A stretch of 64,000 bases of DNA from Enhydrobacter sp. (GCF_030246845.1 NZ_CP126889.1:3715001-3779000); one strand, 5' to 3'. Numbered from the stretch's first letter, positions 55,020-64,000 are shown. Program-made: numbers and translations. Notes: generated from the sequence alone by a model not told the origin.

Positions 55020-56348
55020 ATGACCTGGTCCAATCGTGTCGTCTGGCTCGAAGGAATGTTCCTGCGCGCCCAGCACTTCCAGCAGCAGGATCGCTGGCTC
55101 GAGGCGCTGGTGCGCGATCGCACCGCATCCCTGCGACCGCATGGCTGGGGCGTCACGGAGGCCGCGATCAACCGCAATCTGCTGGGTGTCGGCCAGTTCG
55201 CTCTGGCAAGCGGCAGCGGCGTGTTCGAGGACGGTACCCCGTTCGCCCTGCCGGGCGATGCCGACCAGCCGGCGCCGCTCGACCTGCCCGAGACGACACG
55301 CAACGCCATCGTCTATCTGGCGCTGCCGATGCGTCAGGCGGGATCGGTGGAGGTCGCGGCCGACGGCTCGGCCGAGGGCCGCTACGAGCAGCGCAGCTTC
55401 GAGGCCTACGACACCCATTCCGGCTCGCCGCAGCCCGCCGAGGTGCAGGTCGGCAGGCTGCGGCTGCGCTACATGCTCGAAACGGAGAACCGTGCCGGCT
55501 ATCACTGCATCGGCCTTGCCCGCGTCATCGAGGTCGGCGCGGACCGCCGGGTGATCCTGGACGATCAGTGGATCGCGCCGGCGCTCACCTGCGCCGCTGC
55601 CGCGCCGCTTGCCGGCCTGATCGCCGAGCTCACCGGCATGCTCAACCAGCGCGGCGAGGTTCTGGCGGCGCGTCTCACGGCGCCGGGCTCGCGCGGCGTG
55701 GCGGATGTCTCGGACTTTCTGTTGCTGCAGTCGGTCAACCGCGCACAGAAACTGCTGGCCCACTGGGCGAGCGACGGCGCCGTCCATCCGGTCGACCTCT
55801 ACGCTGCCCTGGTGCAGATGGCTGGGGATTTCGCGACATTCACCGAGGCGAGCCGGCGACCTTCGGACTATCCGCCGTACCGGCATGCCGACCTGCAACG
55901 CAGCTTCGCGCCGGTCGTCGCCGACTTGCGCCGTTCGCTTTCCGCCGTGATCGAGCAGACCGCCATCCAGATCCCGCTGCAGAAGCGCGCCTATGGCGTG
56001 CAGGTCGGTCCTATCGTCGATCGCGCGATCCTGCGTTCGTCGAGCTTCGTTCTGACGGTCCAGGCCGACGTACCGACCGAGACGTTGCGCCGGCTGTTCC
56101 CTTCGCAGGTCAAGATCGGCGCCGTCGAGCATATCCGCGAGCTGGTGAACGTCGCCTTGCCGGGGATTGCCGTGCGGCCGCTGCCGGTCGCCCCGCGCCA
56201 GTTGCCGTTCTACGCCGGCGCGACCTATTTCGAGCTCGACCGCAATTCGGCACATTGGAAGGAGCTGCAATCCTCCGGCGGCTTCGCCATTCATGTTTCG
56301 GGGGATTTCCCGAACCTCAACATCGAGCTCTGGGCGATCCGCGGCTGA
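55020..56348 (+). CDS. tssK: T6SS baseplate protein TssK
   Basis: This 442-residue protein begins VVWLEGMFLRAQHFQQQDRW, the TssK N-terminal signature, and ends with the receptor-like C-terminal domain (LPFYAGATYFELDRNSAHW, VSGDFPNLNIELWAI). TssK connects the baseplate wedges to the TssJLM membrane complex. The ATG at 55020 lies 28 bases after tagH. Length matches the family (about 445). Confidence 0.95.
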   Translation: MTWSNRVVWLEGMFLRAQHFQQQDRWLEALVRDRTASLRPHGWGVTEAAINRNLLGVGQFALASGSGVFEDGTPFALPGDADQPAPLDLPETTRNAIVYLALPMRQAGSVEVAADGSAEGRYEQRSFEAYDTHSGSPQPAEVQVGRLRLRYMLETENRAGYHCIGLARVIEVGADRRVILDDQWIAPALTCAAAAPLAGLIAELTGMLNQRGEVLAARLTAPGSRGVADVSDFLLLQSVNRAQKLLAHWASDGAVHPVDLYAALVQMAGDFATFTEASRRPSDYPPYRHADLQRSFAPVVADLRRSLSAVIEQTAIQIPLQKRAYGVQVGPIVDRAILRSSSFVLTVQADVPTETLRRLFPSQVKIGAVEHIRELVNVALPGIAVRPLPVAPRQLPFYAGATYFELDRNSAHWKELQSSGGFAIHVSGDFPNLNIELWAIRG

Positions 56349-56369
56349 CGGCGGCGACGTGAGGCGAAT

Positions 56370-57755
56370 ATGAGCGACAATCCTTTCGCCGAACCTGAAG
56401 ACGACAATCGAACGGTCATTCGGCCAAATCCCGGCAGACGACGCCCGGCCGCAGCCGAGGCGCCGGCCGACGCACCGCACGGGTCACCGTCGCGACAGGA
56501 GGCGGTTGGCGCGCGATCAGCCGTGGTGGCGGAAGGCACGGAAAACATCGCCATTGGCGGCGATGCGCTGGCCGCCGCGGCGGCGCCGTTGCTGCAGCTC
56601 ATGGCGCGCCTGCGCAACACCTTGACTCCGCCGGATTCCGGCGACCTGCGCGAGCGGACCGTGCAACAGATCAAGGTCTTCGAGCGCGAGGCGCGCGACA
56701 AGGGCGTGCCGCTGGAGCAGCTTCGCCCGGCGCACTATGCCCTGTGCGCCAGCTTGGACGACGTGGTCCTGAACACGCCGTGGGGCAGCAGCGGAACCTG
56801 GAGCGAGCGGTCGCTGGTCTCGACCTTCCATCAGGAGGTGCGCAGCGGCGAGCGCTTCTTCGACGTGCTGAAGCAGATGCGTGACAACCCGGGCAGGTTC
56901 CTGCCGGTCGTGCAGCTGATGTATCTCTGCATGTCACTCGGCTTCATCGGCCAGTACAGGCTTTCCCGTCGCGGCGTCGGGGACATCAACCGGATTCGCG
57001 AGGAGACCTACGCCGTCATCGTCCGCCAGCAGCAGAAGGCGACCGAGCCGGACCTCGCCCCCCATACCAGGGGGGTCGACGCGCCCTATCGGCCCGTCCG
57101 TTTCCGCGTGCCGCTCTGGGTTGCGGCGAGCGCCGGTCTCGGGATCGTCGCGGCGCTCTTTCTCTGGTTCTCGATCGGCCTCAATGCCGCGTCGGACGAT
57201 CTCTTCGCGCGCCTGCAGGCGGCGCCGCCCGCGCACATGCCGACGATCACGCGAGTCGCGGCGGTCGCGCCGCCGCCGCCCGCGCCGACGCCGCCGCCGT
57301 CGCCACCGGCGCCGACCGTGCTCGACCGGCTGCGCACCTTCCTGCAACCCGAGATCGAGCAGGGCCTCGTCGAGGTGACGGGCACGATCGGGCAGCCGCT
57401 GGTGCGGATCACGGCCCGCGGCATGTTCGCTTCGGGCAGCGCCGCGGTGGATCCGAAGTTCAAGCCGCTGCTTGATCGCATCGGGCTCGCGCTGAAGGAG
57501 GAGCAGGGGGCGGTGCATGTGATCGGCTATACCGACAATCAGCCCATCCGCACGATCGCCTTCCCGTCCAATTTCCAGCTTTCGGCTGCGCGCGCCCTGG
57601 CAGCCGGCAAGATCATGGCGGCGAGCATTGGCGACGCGAGCCGGCTGAGCGCCGAGGGCAGGGCCGGCGCCGATCCGATCGCGCCGAACACTACGCCGGA
57701 GGGCCGCGAGCGCAACCGGCGCATCGAGGTCCTGCTCGACCGGAAAGGCGACTAG
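56370..57755 (+). CDS. tssL: T6SS protein TssL (DotU) with C-terminal OmpA/MotB-type peptidoglycan-binding domain
   Basis: This 461-residue protein has a disordered N-terminus (1-60), a cytosolic DotU domain (about 65-225; YALCASLDDVVLNTPWG, SFGFIGQYRLS-type sequence), one membrane helix (about 247-268), a Pro/Ala linker (285-315) and an OmpA-like domain (about 330-458; GYTDNQPI, NFQLSAARALAAGKIM, GRERNRRIEVLL). The OmpA extension anchors the system to the cell wall, replacing the separate TagL of other systems. It starts 21 bases after tssK. Confidence 0.93.
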   Translation: MSDNPFAEPEDDNRTVIRPNPGRRRPAAAEAPADAPHGSPSRQEAVGARSAVVAEGTENIAIGGDALAAAAAPLLQLMARLRNTLTPPDSGDLRERTVQQIKVFEREARDKGVPLEQLRPAHYALCASLDDVVLNTPWGSSGTWSERSLVSTFHQEVRSGERFFDVLKQMRDNPGRFLPVVQLMYLCMSLGFIGQYRLSRRGVGDINRIREETYAVIVRQQQKATEPDLAPHTRGVDAPYRPVRFRVPLWVAASAGLGIVAALFLWFSIGLNAASDDLFARLQAAPPAHMPTITRVAAVAPPPPAPTPPPSPPAPTVLDRLRTFLQPEIEQGLVEVTGTIGQPLVRITARGMFASGSAAVDPKFKPLLDRIGLALKEEQGAVHVIGYTDNQPIRTIAFPSNFQLSAARALAAGKIMAASIGDASRLSAEGRAGADPIAPNTTPEGRERNRRIEVLLDRKGD

Positions 57756-57757
57756 CC

Positions 57758-60700
57758 GTGCAGCGGGCATTGCATATTCTCGCTTCCCGTTGGGTGCTGA
57801 GCTTCGTCGGAGCGGCCATCCTGGCGCTCCTGGTCTGGATTTTCGGACCCTTGCTCGACGTCCTCGAGGCATGGCTGCCGCGGCTGGCGATCGTGCTGGC
57901 GCTGGTGCTGGTCTGGCTGGTGGCCAACCTGCTGATCGATCTGCGTCGCCAGCGCCGCGAGCGCGCGCTCGAGCAGGGCGTCGCCGAGAAGGCGCCGGGG
58001 AGCGCTGACAGCGGTGTGGGCGAGGAAGCGGCGGCGCTCAGGGAACGAATGTCGACGGCGCTCGCGTTGCTGAAGAAGGCGCGAGGAACGCGCGGCTATC
58101 TCTACGAGCAGCCCTGGTACGTGATCATCGGGCCGCCGGGAGCCGGCAAGACGACGGCGCTGCTGAACAGTGGGCTGAAGTTCCCGCTCGCCGCGGAGAT
58201 GGGCCAGGGCGCGGTGGCCGGCGTCGGCGGCACGAGGCTGTGCGACTGGTGGTTCACCGATAACGCGGTGCTGATCGATACGGCCGGTCGCTACACCACG
58301 CAGGATTCCAACGCGGCGGTCGATCGCGCGGGCTGGGAGGCCTTCCTCGACCTGCTGCGCAAGACGCGGCCGCGCCAACCCTTGAACGGGGTGATCGTCG
58401 CGATCGCGCTCAGCGATGTCGCCGCCGCGCCGGCCGACGAACGGGTCGCCCACGCCCGGGCGATCCGCCGTCGTATCAAGGAGCTCGAGAACCGCCTGGG
58501 CATTCGCATGCCCGTCTATGCGCTCTTCACCAAGGCCGACCTGATCGCCGGGTTCACCGAATTCTTCGACGATCTCGGCCGGGAGCGGCGCGATCAGGTC
58601 TGGGGTGCCACCTTCCCGCTTGCCAAGTCGCAGGCGGGGCCCGTGTCGGAATTTCCTGGCGAGCTGCAGCTCCTCGTCGATCGTCTCAACGATCGCCTGT
58701 TCGACCGCCTGCAGGCCGAGCAGAGCCCCGACCGTCGCGCCGTGATCGCCGGTTTCCCGACCCAGATCGCCACTCTCGCCCAGCCGCTGCAGACTTTTCT
58801 GTCCGAGGCCTTCGGCGGCTCCCGGCTCGATCCGGCTCCCCTGTTGCGCGGGGTCTATTTCACCTCGGGCACCCAGGAGGGCACGCCGATCGATCGGCTG
58901 ACCGGCGTCATGGCGCGCGCATTCGGCCTCGACCAGCGACGCGCGGCGAGCCTGCGACCCCAGCAGGGCCGCAGCTATTTTCTCGGCCAGCTCGTCTCGC
59001 GGGTGATCCTGGGCGAGGCCATGCTGGTGAGCGAGCCGCCCGCGGCGCGGACACGACGGCTCGTCCTGCGCGCGGCCTCGTTTGCCGCCGTGGTGCTGGC
59101 GACGCTCGGCGTTGCGGGCTGGCTCGTCGCCGGCCGGTCGGCGGCAGACCGCGAGGTCGCGGCCATGTCGTCGGCCCTGGCCAACTACGAGACCGTCGCC
59201 AAGGGCACGGCCCTCGACCCGGTCAATGATTCCGACCTTCCCCGCCTGCTGCCCTTGCTGGATGCCGCGCGCAATCTCGACAAGGCCGCCGGGACGGGTG
59301 GCGGCATCCTGTCCAGCTTCGACCTTTCGCAGGCCGCCAAGCTGCGCTCGGGCGCGGACGCGGTCTATCGGCACGCGCTCGGCTATGCCTTGCTGCCGCG
59401 CCTGATCTGGCGGCTGGAAGCGCAGATGCGGGGCAACTTCACCCGACCGGACTTTCTCTACGAGGCCACGCGGATCTACCTGATGCTGGGCGGGCAGGGG
59501 CCGCTCGACCGCTCCCTGGTGAAGGAGTGGATGACGTACGACTGGAAGGCCGCCTATTCGGGCGCCTTCAATGCCGCCGTGCTGGCCGGGCTCGGCACCC
59601 ATCTGGAGGCGTTGCTCGCGCAGCCTCTGCCACCGGTGAAGCTGGACGACGCGCTCGTGGCGCAGGCGCGCACGACGTTCAGCCGCGTTCCACTGGCGGC
59701 CCGCGTTTATTCGCGCATCAAGCCTTCCGCGGCCGCACAGGCCTTGCCGTCCTGGAAGCCGAGCGACGTGCTGGGGCCCGCGGGGCTGCACGTGTTCGTG
59801 CGGGCATCCGGCCGGAAGATGACCGATGGCATACCGGGCTTCCTGACCGTCGACGGCTTCCACAAGGTGTTGCTGCCGGCCCTGCCGGCAGCGACGCGCG
59901 AGGTGCTGGCCGAAAGCTGGGTGATCGGCCGCGGATCGTCGGTCAGCCTCGACGATGCCCAGCAGCGGGAGCTGGCGAACGCCGTGGTCGCGCTGTACGT
60001 GGCGGACTACGCCAAGGCGTGGGACGACCTGTTGCAGGACCTCGAGATCGTGCCCTTGCGCAGCCTGCCGCAGGCCGCGCAAGATCTCTACATACTGGCG
60101 TCGCCTCAATCGCCGATGAAGGAGCTGCTCCTCGCCGTTGCCCGCCAGCTCACCCTGTCGGAGCCGCCCAAGCCCGCCACCGCCGCCGCGGCGGCGACCG
60201 AGGCTGCGGCCAAGGGAAAGGCGGCCGTCGCCGCCACGACGACGAGCACGCCGGCTCTGATCTCCTCGCTGTTCGGTGGGCAGCATGGCGCCGCGCCGGC
60301 GTTGCCGCCCGGCCACGAGATCGACCAGCGTTACAAGCAACTGCGCGAGCTGGTCGTCCCGAGTGGAGGCGCACCGATCGATCAGGTGCTGAAACTTCTC
60401 AACGACCTGCAGCAGCAACTGGCCAAGATGGCGGCAACGCCGCTCGGAAGCGCGCCGCCGGTCGGCGCGCCCGCCGGGAACGATCCGTCGCTGGCGTTGC
60501 GGGCCGAGGCCCAGCGTCAGCCCCAGCCGCTCGCGCGGTGGCTGCTGGCGATGGCCGAATCGAGCACGGCGCTGCGCGGCGGCGGAGCGCGCCAGCAGGT
60601 GGCGGCGGCCTACAATGGCGCCGGCGGGCCGGCGGCGCTCTGTCCGCTCGCCGTGAACGGCCGCTTCCCGTTCGTTCCCGGCAGTTCGCTCGAGACGCCG

Positions 60701-61306
60701 CTCGACGACTTCGCCAAGCTGTTCGCGCCGGGCGGCCTGATCGACGGCTTCTTCAACACCCAGCTACGGCCGTATGTCGACACGACCGGAACGACCTGGA
60801 AGCCGCGTCCCGTCGATGGCGTGCAGGCGCCGGTGTCGGCGGCGGACCTCGCCCAGTTCCAGCGCGCCGCAGTGATCCGTGACCTGTTCTTCGCGCCCAA
60901 TTCCACGACGATCGCCGTGCGCTTCGACATAACGCCGGTGGCGCTCGACGCCGGCGCGTCCCAGGTGAGCCTCGACTTCGACGGCACGTCGGTGACCTAC
61001 GCGCACGGCCCGTCCCGGTCGACGCAGATCACCTGGCCGGGGCCGAACCGCATCCAGAATGTGCGGCTGATCTTCGACCCGCCGCCCGCCGGCGGAACGG
61101 GCGTGCTGTCGGAGACCGGCCCATGGGCGATGTTCCGTCTCTTTGCCCGCGGCACGCTCCGCCAGGCCGACTCGCCCGAGCGCTATACGCTGACCTTTGC
61201 GCTCGGCGATCGGTCGGCAACCTTCGAGCTTCGGGCGGCGTCGGTCCTCAATCCGTTCTCGCCCGGCGTCTTGCAAAGTTTCCGTTGCCCTTCGGTGCAC
61301 GACTAG
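57758..61306 (+). CDS. tssM: T6SS inner-membrane protein TssM (IcmF)
   Basis: This 1182-residue protein has two N-terminal helices (about 10-32 and 38-62), a cytosolic NTPase domain with Walker A GPPGAGKTT (about 128-136) and Walker B VLIDTAGRY, a third helix near 432-452 and a long periplasmic domain with the IcmF-related and C-terminal TssM domains (FARGTLRQ-like ending). TssM with TssL and TssJ forms the envelope channel. A GTG start 2 bases after the tssL stop. No tssJ lipoprotein gene is seen in the window. Confidence 0.95.
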   Translation: MQRALHILASRWVLSFVGAAILALLVWIFGPLLDVLEAWLPRLAIVLALVLVWLVANLLIDLRRQRRERALEQGVAEKAPGSADSGVGEEAAALRERMSTALALLKKARGTRGYLYEQPWYVIIGPPGAGKTTALLNSGLKFPLAAEMGQGAVAGVGGTRLCDWWFTDNAVLIDTAGRYTTQDSNAAVDRAGWEAFLDLLRKTRPRQPLNGVIVAIALSDVAAAPADERVAHARAIRRRIKELENRLGIRMPVYALFTKADLIAGFTEFFDDLGRERRDQVWGATFPLAKSQAGPVSEFPGELQLLVDRLNDRLFDRLQAEQSPDRRAVIAGFPTQIATLAQPLQTFLSEAFGGSRLDPAPLLRGVYFTSGTQEGTPIDRLTGVMARAFGLDQRRAASLRPQQGRSYFLGQLVSRVILGEAMLVSEPPAARTRRLVLRAASFAAVVLATLGVAGWLVAGRSAADREVAAMSSALANYETVAKGTALDPVNDSDLPRLLPLLDAARNLDKAAGTGGGILSSFDLSQAAKLRSGADAVYRHALGYALLPRLIWRLEAQMRGNFTRPDFLYEATRIYLMLGGQGPLDRSLVKEWMTYDWKAAYSGAFNAAVLAGLGTHLEALLAQPLPPVKLDDALVAQARTTFSRVPLAARVYSRIKPSAAAQALPSWKPSDVLGPAGLHVFVRASGRKMTDGIPGFLTVDGFHKVLLPALPAATREVLAESWVIGRGSSVSLDDAQQRELANAVVALYVADYAKAWDDLLQDLEIVPLRSLPQAAQDLYILASPQSPMKELLLAVARQLTLSEPPKPATAAAAATEAAAKGKAAVAATTTSTPALISSLFGGQHGAAPALPPGHEIDQRYKQLRELVVPSGGAPIDQVLKLLNDLQQQLAKMAATPLGSAPPVGAPAGNDPSLALRAEAQRQPQPLARWLLAMAESSTALRGGGARQQVAAAYNGAGGPAALCPLAVNGRFPFVPGSSLETPLDDFAKLFAPGGLIDGFFNTQLRPYVDTTGTTWKPRPVDGVQAPVSAADLAQFQRAAVIRDLFFAPNSTTIAVRFDITPVALDAGASQVSLDFDGTSVTYAHGPSRSTQITWPGPNRIQNVRLIFDPPPAGGTGVLSETGPWAMFRLFARGTLRQADSPERYTLTFALGDRSATFELRAASVLNPFSPGVLQSFRCPSVHD

Positions 61307-61313
61307 GCGGGCC

Positions 61314-61955
61314 ATGTCGGCGCTCCCCTTCGATGCAAGCGCAGGTTTGTTCGGCAAGCTGCCGGCACGAGGCGACTTCGTGCGGGAAAACCTGCCGCGC
61401 GATTTCACCGATCCCTGGGATGCCTGGTGGCAGCGCGGCTTTGTCGAAATGCAGCGACGGCCCCGGGATGTGTGGCAAGCCGCCTGGCTCGAGGCGCCGG
61501 TCTGGCGCTTCCTGCTGCCGCCGGGACTGTGTGGCCGAAACGGCGTCCTGGGACTCTGGATGCCCAGTGTGGACAAGGCAGGCCGCTACTCGCCATTGAC
61601 GATCGCCGCCATCGCGGCCGGCGACTGGGCACCGCACGCGGGGGCGATGACATCGTTCCTGGACCTGGCGGAAGAGGCAGGTCGGGAGGCACTCGAACAC
61701 GATCTGCCGCCAGCGGAGCTGCTGCAGCGCATTCAGGCCGCCTTTGTCGCAGTCGACATCCCGACAGGCGAGGCGGATTTCCCGCCGAGCCGCGCCGTCT
61801 GGTGGACGGACGGCGGTCCGCGCGTCGCTGCGCGTCGGGAAGTCGGAACCGTCCTGCCCGAAGGAGACCGCTTTGCCCGACTGATCGACGACGGGTGGGC
61901 GGCAGCCGACGCTGCGCCGACGTTGGCGAGCACCAGTCCATCGGAACCGTCGTGA
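61314..61955 (+). CDS. tagF: T6SS-associated protein TagF
   Basis: This 213-residue protein matches DUF2094/TagF: GLFGKLPARGDFVRENLP at the N-terminus, WQAAWLEAPVWRFLL, GLWMPSVDKAGRYSPLTI and FPPSRAVWWTDGG. TagF represses T6SS assembly post-translationally, often by holding Fha. It lies 7 bases after tssM and its TGA stop overlaps the ATG of the phosphatase gene. Confidence 0.93.
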   Translation: MSALPFDASAGLFGKLPARGDFVRENLPRDFTDPWDAWWQRGFVEMQRRPRDVWQAAWLEAPVWRFLLPPGLCGRNGVLGLWMPSVDKAGRYSPLTIAAIAAGDWAPHAGAMTSFLDLAEEAGREALEHDLPPAELLQRIQAAFVAVDIPTGEADFPPSRAVWWTDGGPRVAARREVGTVLPEGDRFARLIDDGWAAADAAPTLASTSPSEPS

Positions 61956-62797
61956 TGGCCAGCGGCGGGATCGACAGCGACGTCGCCCGCTTCGGGAGCT
62001 TCCGCTCCAGTGCGGCGACTCACGCCGGCACCGCCAACAGGCTCAACGAGGACGCCTACATCAACCGGCCCGATCTCGGTCTTTGGGCGGTGGCCGACGG
62101 CGCGGGCGGCCATGAAGCGGGCGAGCTGGCCTCGGCCGAGGTGGCCCGCCTCCTGCAGACCATCGATGTCGGCCTTACCGGCAGCGAGATGCTCACGGCG
62201 GTGCGGTCGCGACTCGAGGCGGCGCACGCCCGCCTGCATGCGAAAGCCGTGGAACTCGGCGCCGGCGCGATGGTGGCCACGACGGTCGTCGTCGTGCTGG
62301 CGCGCGACGATCATTTCGCCTGCCTCTGGGCTGGCGACTCCCGTGCCTACCTGCTGCGCGGCCAGGCGCTCACGAGGATCACCCGCGACCATACCCTGGT
62401 GCAGGCCCTGCTCGACAGCGGCGCCATCACCGAAGCCGAAGCCATCGACCATCCGCAAGGCAATGTCATCACCCGGGCGGTGGGCGACGGCAGCGATGCG
62501 CTCGAGCTCGACAAGCGCACCGGTCGGCTGATGGCCGGCGACCGGCTTATGCTTTGCAGCGACGGCCTGAGCAAGAGCTTGCCCGAGGAGCGGCTGGCGG
62601 AGTTGCTTGCCGGCGATCATGAGACGGGTGCCGAACGGCTGGTCATGGCCGCTTTGGCGGCTCGGGCGATCGACAACGTCACGGTAGTGACGATCGAGTT
62701 CGGCGCGGGCAATGGCTCGACCCTCCTCGAGATCGAAAGCGCCGAGGCTGCGGCTTCCGCCGAGCCGGAGATGAAATCGACGCCGGAGCCCGCCTGA
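61955..62797 (+). CDS. pppA: PP2C-type protein phosphatase (PppA)
   Basis: This 280-residue protein has the PP2C motifs NEDAYINR, VADGAGGHEAGE, WAGDSRAYLLR and SDGLSKSL with the metal-binding aspartates. PppA dephosphorylates Fha and turns T6SS off, opposing the PpkA-like kinase at 49459. The ATG at 61955 shares an A with the tagF stop (TGATG). A GTG at 61952 is also in frame. It is convergent with the PAAR gene. Confidence 0.93.
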   Translation: MASGGIDSDVARFGSFRSSAATHAGTANRLNEDAYINRPDLGLWAVADGAGGHEAGELASAEVARLLQTIDVGLTGSEMLTAVRSRLEAAHARLHAKAVELGAGAMVATTVVVVLARDDHFACLWAGDSRAYLLRGQALTRITRDHTLVQALLDSGAITEAEAIDHPQGNVITRAVGDGSDALELDKRTGRLMAGDRLMLCSDGLSKSLPEERLAELLAGDHETGAERLVMAALAARAIDNVTVVTIEFGAGNGSTLLEIESAEAAASAEPEMKSTPEPA

Positions 62798-62809
62798 CAG
62801 GGTTGATGG

Positions 62810-63100
62810 TCAGCCGATCAGCGTGGTGGGGCAGCCGACGACGACGGTGCCGCCATGTACGCAAAGGCTGCCCAGTTGGGCGGCCGGCATGCCACCGACC
62901 AGCACCGTGAACGATCCCATCGCGATCGCATCGGGCGGGCCCACGCAGACCAACATGTCGCCGACCCGAGCGGCGGGCAGGCCGCCGATCAGCACGGTCG
63001 GGCATCCGGGTCCGGCGATCGGGCCGCCGACATGCGGGACGAGGCCGGTGACCATCGGACAGATGTGCATGTCAGTGAGGCGCGCTGCCGGCAGACCCAT
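62810..63100 (-). CDS. PAAR-domain T6SS spike-tip protein
   Basis: This 96-residue protein is a bare PAAR domain: GLPAARLTDMHICPM, GGPIAGPGCPTVLIGGLPAARVGDML and GGMPAAQLGSLC with HGG, then GCPTTLIG. It forms the cone on VgrG and helps pierce membranes and load effectors. No extension domain exists, so effectors must bind it or VgrG. The stop and start of the two overlapping genes share TGATG at 63100. Confidence 0.93.
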   Translation of the reverse strand: MGLPAARLTDMHICPMVTGLVPHVGGPIAGPGCPTVLIGGLPAARVGDMLVCVGPPDAIAMGSFTVLVGGMPAAQLGSLCVHGGTVVVGCPTTLIG

Positions 63101-63705
63101 CAATCGATCTCCGCTTCGAGGCGCCCCGCGCCGCCGGCGGCGATGTCCCTGGCCGAGACCAGGAAACGGCGCAGTCTCGCCTCGCGCCGCGCGGCCAAGC
63201 CGCGGACCGCAGCCAGCGCGACCGCACCGGCGACCGCCAGTCCCTTGAAATGGGGTTGCGGCGGCACTTTCGGCGCCTCCGGTGGCGCCATCGAATCGCC
63301 GCTCCAGAAGGCGGCGACGGCGGCCCAGGCCTCGGCGCTGTGGAACCCGGCTTTCTCTGCTTCCTTCATGGCGGCGCGGCGCAACTCGTCGGTCGGGTGG
63401 CGCACCCAGGCCTCCGCCGCTTCCCGGACCGTTGTCTCGACTGTCGGTCGGTCGCCGGACGCGGCGGTGTGGCGCGAGCATGCGCACGCCCACCACACTG
63501 CCTCGCGCGCCGGCAAGGCGTGGGCGACGAGCCGCGTCGCCTCGACCAGGAGCCCGGCCTGCTCGAGGCGATCCAGCGCCTCGGCGGGATCGTCGCAGCC
63601 GCCAAGCGTGGCGGTGCCTTCGGCATCGAGATCCAGGTGCATCAGCAAGGACGAAAGCTCGCGGCTGAGCTTGCTGGAACTCGTGCCGGGCGTGTGCGCG
63701 GACAT
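63100..63705 (-). CDS. DUF6931-like protein between VgrG and PAAR genes
   Basis: This 201-residue protein is helical, with HALPAREAVWWACAC and GFHSAEAWAAVAAFWSG. I recognise this as like DUF6931, a family often found between vgrG and PAAR genes, possibly as an effector-loading adaptor; the function is unproven. The last 45 residues include a hydrophobic stretch (GLAVAGAVALAAVRGL) followed by Arg-rich sequence. It starts 12 bases after the vgrG end and overlaps PAAR by one base. Confidence 0.7.
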   Translation of the reverse strand: MSAHTPGTSSSKLSRELSSLLMHLDLDAEGTATLGGCDDPAEALDRLEQAGLLVEATRLVAHALPAREAVWWACACSRHTAASGDRPTVETTVREAAEAWVRHPTDELRRAAMKEAEKAGFHSAEAWAAVAAFWSGDSMAPPEAPKVPPQPHFKGLAVAGAVALAAVRGLAARREARLRRFLVSARDIAAGGAGRLEAEID

Positions 63706-63717
63706 GGCTGGATCGCC

Positions 63718-64000
63718 TCAGTTGATCATGGTGATGCCGCCCTTCAGCGTCAGCATCGCGGCACCCTCGACCGTCACCATCGTTCCCTTCACCTCCGTCA
63801 GGACCTGCCCGTTGATAGTGATCATCATGCCCTTCACCTCGACCCCCGCCTGCGACAAGGTCACGGAGCTCTGTCCGACTTTCAGGGTGATCGTCTGCAG
63901 GGCCTCGATCGTGATGGAGCCTGCGTCCGCCTTGATCGAGATGTTCCCGAGCTTCACCTCGGTGGCCTGATTGCCTTGCTCTATCGTTACCGTCTCGTTG
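63718..64000 (-). CDS. vgrG: VgrG (T6SS spike protein), C-terminal end, partial at window edge
   Basis: The frame is open to the right edge of the window. The visible 93 residues form repeating beta-helix-like strands typical of the VgrG C-terminal needle (NETVTIEQGNQATEVKLG, IEALQTITLKVGQSSVTL and VEVKGMMITINGQ). It ends without an extra effector domain. A start at 63957 within the frame is not the true one, since coding continues upstream without a stop. Confidence 0.8.
   Translation of the reverse strand, partial: NETVTIEQGNQATEVKLGNISIKADAGSITIEALQTITLKVGQSSVTLSQAGVEVKGMMITINGQVLTEVKGTMVTVEGAAMLTLKGGITMIN

Noticed and set aside
57752..60418. A minus-strand open frame of 888 codons
   Set aside because: It lies entirely opposite tssM, which has clear motifs. 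High GC content produces long antisense frames; its sequence is rich in Arg, Gly and Gln with no domain.

Overview
This window is GC-rich, densely coded DNA, most likely from the chromosome of a free-living alphaproteobacterium. The evidence is the gene content and style, plus a short palindromic element at the left edge that resembles repeats common in that class. I cannot name the genus; a Reyranella-like or related soil or water organism is only a guess. I saw no rRNA, tRNA, CRISPR array or insertion sequence.

Respiration, 95-16098. The minus strand carries a complete alternative complex III (ActA-ActF plus a small membrane protein in the ActG position), then a Sco-type copper chaperone and an A2-type cytochrome c oxidase whose subunit II is fused to cytochrome c. 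Seven junctions are 4-base ATGA overlaps, so this looks like one translationally coupled operon for a quinol:cytochrome c:O2 electron-transfer unit. Diverging from it is a three-gene membrane dehydrogenase: Tat-exported small subunit, GMC flavoprotein with an iron-sulfur cysteine cluster, and triheme cytochrome c.

Mixed housekeeping and stress genes, 16138-30961. These include an MgtC-like protein, a HAD phosphatase, an ATP-dependent DNA ligase, a ROK-type protein whose motifs occur in circularly permuted order, a receiver-CRP fusion regulator, a BON protein, a pyruvate-oxidase-like enzyme, a CocE-type hydrolase, a CopC-like protein without copper ligands, a tandem pair of small two-helix membrane proteins, a nuclease-like protein with altered catalytic residues, a four-repeat membrane protein, a DUF488 protein and a phosphoesterase.

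Carbon metabolism, 31070-47273. A full branched-chain 2-oxoacid dehydrogenase operon (E1 alpha, E1 beta, E2, E3) is followed by an SDR and a convergent glucokinase. A GntR regulator then diverges from a six-gene catabolic cluster: FAD dehydrogenase, epimerase, MmgE/PrpD, metallo-beta-lactamase fold hydrolase, ThDP enzyme and D-aminoacylase-like amidohydrolase. Its substrate is unknown and no transporter is present.

Type VI secretion, 47492-64000. The core genes present are tagH (FHA), tssK, tssL with an OmpA domain, tssM, tagF and a PP2C phosphatase. Convergent to them are PAAR, a DUF6931-like gene and the end of vgrG, which runs off the window. The upstream part is unusual: a pseudo-caspase with a peptidoglycan-binding domain, a heme-binding HAMP sensor, a non-RD Ser/Thr kinase, a Tae4-like amidase, a HExxH protein, a small secreted protein and a glucosaminidase. 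I read this as a sensing and phosphorylation input plus a set of candidate cell-wall effectors. The sheath, Hcp, baseplate and ClpV genes must lie elsewhere.
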